From Candidatus Omnitrophota bacterium (lineage in GTDB: Bacteria; Omnitrophota; Gorgyraeia; Aquiviventales; Aquiviventaceae), in NCBI GenBank assembly GCA_016209275.1, contig JACQWM010000013.1, positions 1-44,523 of the forward strand: DNA of 44,523 nt, in the 5' to 3' direction. Each line of letters begins with the position of its first letter. The stretch's first letter is position 1. Position numbers and translations under genes: made by a program. The notes beneath the pieces are model-generated. The model was not told the DNA's origin, did no database searches, and saw only the letters and a program-made list of their open reading frames with translations. This document shows, in pieces, positions 43,954-44,523 of this stretch.

Positions 43954-43983
43954 ACTATGCCATATCTCGTTAGGCGGGGTCAA
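43954..43983 (-). promoter_or_regulatory. predicted sigma-70 promoter of pilA
   Basis: On the minus strand, TTGACC (43983-43978, overlapping the TGA stop of the preceding gene) and CATAGT (43959-43954) are 18 bp apart. The predicted start near 43947 falls immediately before the riboswitch-like leader. Confidence 0.6.
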
Positions 43984-44523
43984 GGATTTTCTTTCGCGGC
44001 GCGCAAAGCGTAGGCTAAGTTCGGGTCGCGCCGCTTCGCCTGCCGGAAGGCCTCATCCGCCCCGGCCGCATCGCCTAAGTGCGATCGTGTTTGGCCGAGC
44101 CGGAACCACGCAAATCCCAGCCACGGGCTGCGGGCGACGACCCGCTGATAGGCGGCAGCGGCCTGAGGGACTTGGGCCGCCCGCAGGCATCGCTCGCCTT
44201 GCTCCAACGGAAAGCGGCTGTTCCATGGATCCGATCGTTCAGCGCGTTGCCACAGCGCGATGGTGCGTTGAATGGGAGCTGATGACAGCTCCTGCCATGC
44301 CGCCCTGGCTGCCCAGGCATCAGCCATCGCAAACCTTGCCGTAAGAAGCAATACAAGAGACGCGATGACTGCTGGTAAACTTCTCACAAACCTCACGCGG
44401 CTAGGAGCTAGGAGCTGGGAGCTAGGAGCAACCACAACGGTAGTTCCAGACAAGAGCCCTAAAACGCTCCACCAGAACGGTGCGGTGACCGCCTCATAGA
44501 ATGTCTGCTCAAGCACGCTGTGC
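43980..44523 (-). CDS. C-terminal part of an O-antigen ligase-like membrane protein with TPR tail (5' end cut by window edge)
   Basis: About 180 residues; the frame is open at the right edge (HSVLEQTFYEAV), so the N-terminus lies outside. The visible part begins with the end of a membrane protein: two hydrophobic segments (FWWSVLGLLSG and SLPAVIASLVLLLTARFAM) flank a linker encoded by a GCTAGGA repeat array (APSSQLLAPS). A tetratricopeptide region follows (QAAAAYQRVVARSPWLGFAW; FRLGQTRSHLGDAAGADEAF). This layout fits Wzy/O-antigen ligase-like proteins with periplasmic TPRs, sometimes found near pilin genes as pilin glycosyl ligases. That role is inference. Confidence 0.7.
   Translation of the reverse strand, partial: HSVLEQTFYEAVTAPFWWSVLGLLSGTTVVVAPSSQLLAPSRVRFVRSLPAVIASLVLLLTARFAMADAWAARAAWQELSSAPIQRTIALWQRAERSDPWNSRFPLEQGERCLRAAQVPQAAAAYQRVVARSPWLGFAWFRLGQTRSHLGDAAGADEAFRQAKRRDPNLAYALRAAKENP
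44400..44429. repeat. GCTAGGA heptad array inside the TPR membrane protein
   Basis: GCTAGGA, GCTAGGA, then GCTGGGA and GCTAGGA follow in strict 7-nt register (44400, 44407, 44414, 44421). They encode the linker between two membrane segments. Confidence 0.9.

Overview
The window is a GC-rich, densely packed bacterial chromosome segment. Almost everything except the two subtilases and cinA lies on the minus strand. The genes point to a diderm, free-living type of cell: a PilQ secretin with a PilMNOP set, a complete-looking DNA and RNA housekeeping set, and histidine and tryptophan biosynthesis. The order recA, degP, recX, alaS followed by rpsO, pnp, ftsK, rodZ, rimO, pgsA resembles uncultured candidate phyla such as Omnitrophota. 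That placement is inference from gene content; no 16S rRNA is present.

Layout from left to right. 1-3229: DUF2207 membrane protein (cut by the edge), LemA, a small unknown and endonuclease III. 3244-7056 (plus): a promoter, a GEMM-I (cyclic di-GMP type) riboswitch with a terminator, and two tandem secreted subtilases with fibronectin type III tails. 7069-16592: a fused his-trp operon, read as hisD-hisB-hisH-hisA-hisF-hisI-trpE-trpG-trpD-trpC plus a histone-deacetylase-like gene; hisI and trpE overlap by ATGA. 16589-22363: recA, a DegP/HtrA protease, recX, alaS. 22507-23790 (plus): cinA, whose 3' end overlaps thpR tail to tail. 23724-32257: rpsO, pnp, ftsK, rodZ-like, rimO, pgsA, pgpA, thpR. 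32410-34178: RNase P RNA, RNase HI, a zinc-ribbon coiled-coil protein, tRNA-Val and tRNA-Met. 34191-38155: cvpA-dnaG-rpoD behind a near-consensus promoter. 38313-42870: pilM-N-O-P-Q and a small exported protein. 42997-43983: pilA behind a promoter, a probable second GEMM-I-type riboswitch and a terminator. The right edge cuts an O-antigen-ligase-like TPR protein.

The most unusual signal is a set of degenerate 7-nt or 8-nt repeat arrays. A small vocabulary of words (GATATCA, GATAGCA, GACNCAT, CANGCTN, CTGTGTG, GGCCAAGT, AAGCACC, TGATTNAG, GCTAGGA and others) fills most of the longer gaps inside otherwise tightly packed operons. Several arrays are followed by their inverted copy. Arrays touch start codons, supply stop codons and carry a recA -35 box. 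Related arrays also lie in frame inside hisH, hisF, pilP, the TPR protein and probably alaS and pilO, and inside the pilA riboswitch. In pilP the signal-peptide core is two direct 32-nt copies read in two different frames.

Functionally, the two riboswitches suggest that a cyclic dinucleotide controls both secreted proteases and the major pilin. Starts were chosen from gene overlaps, Shine-Dalgarno sites and family N-termini; uncertain starts are stated.
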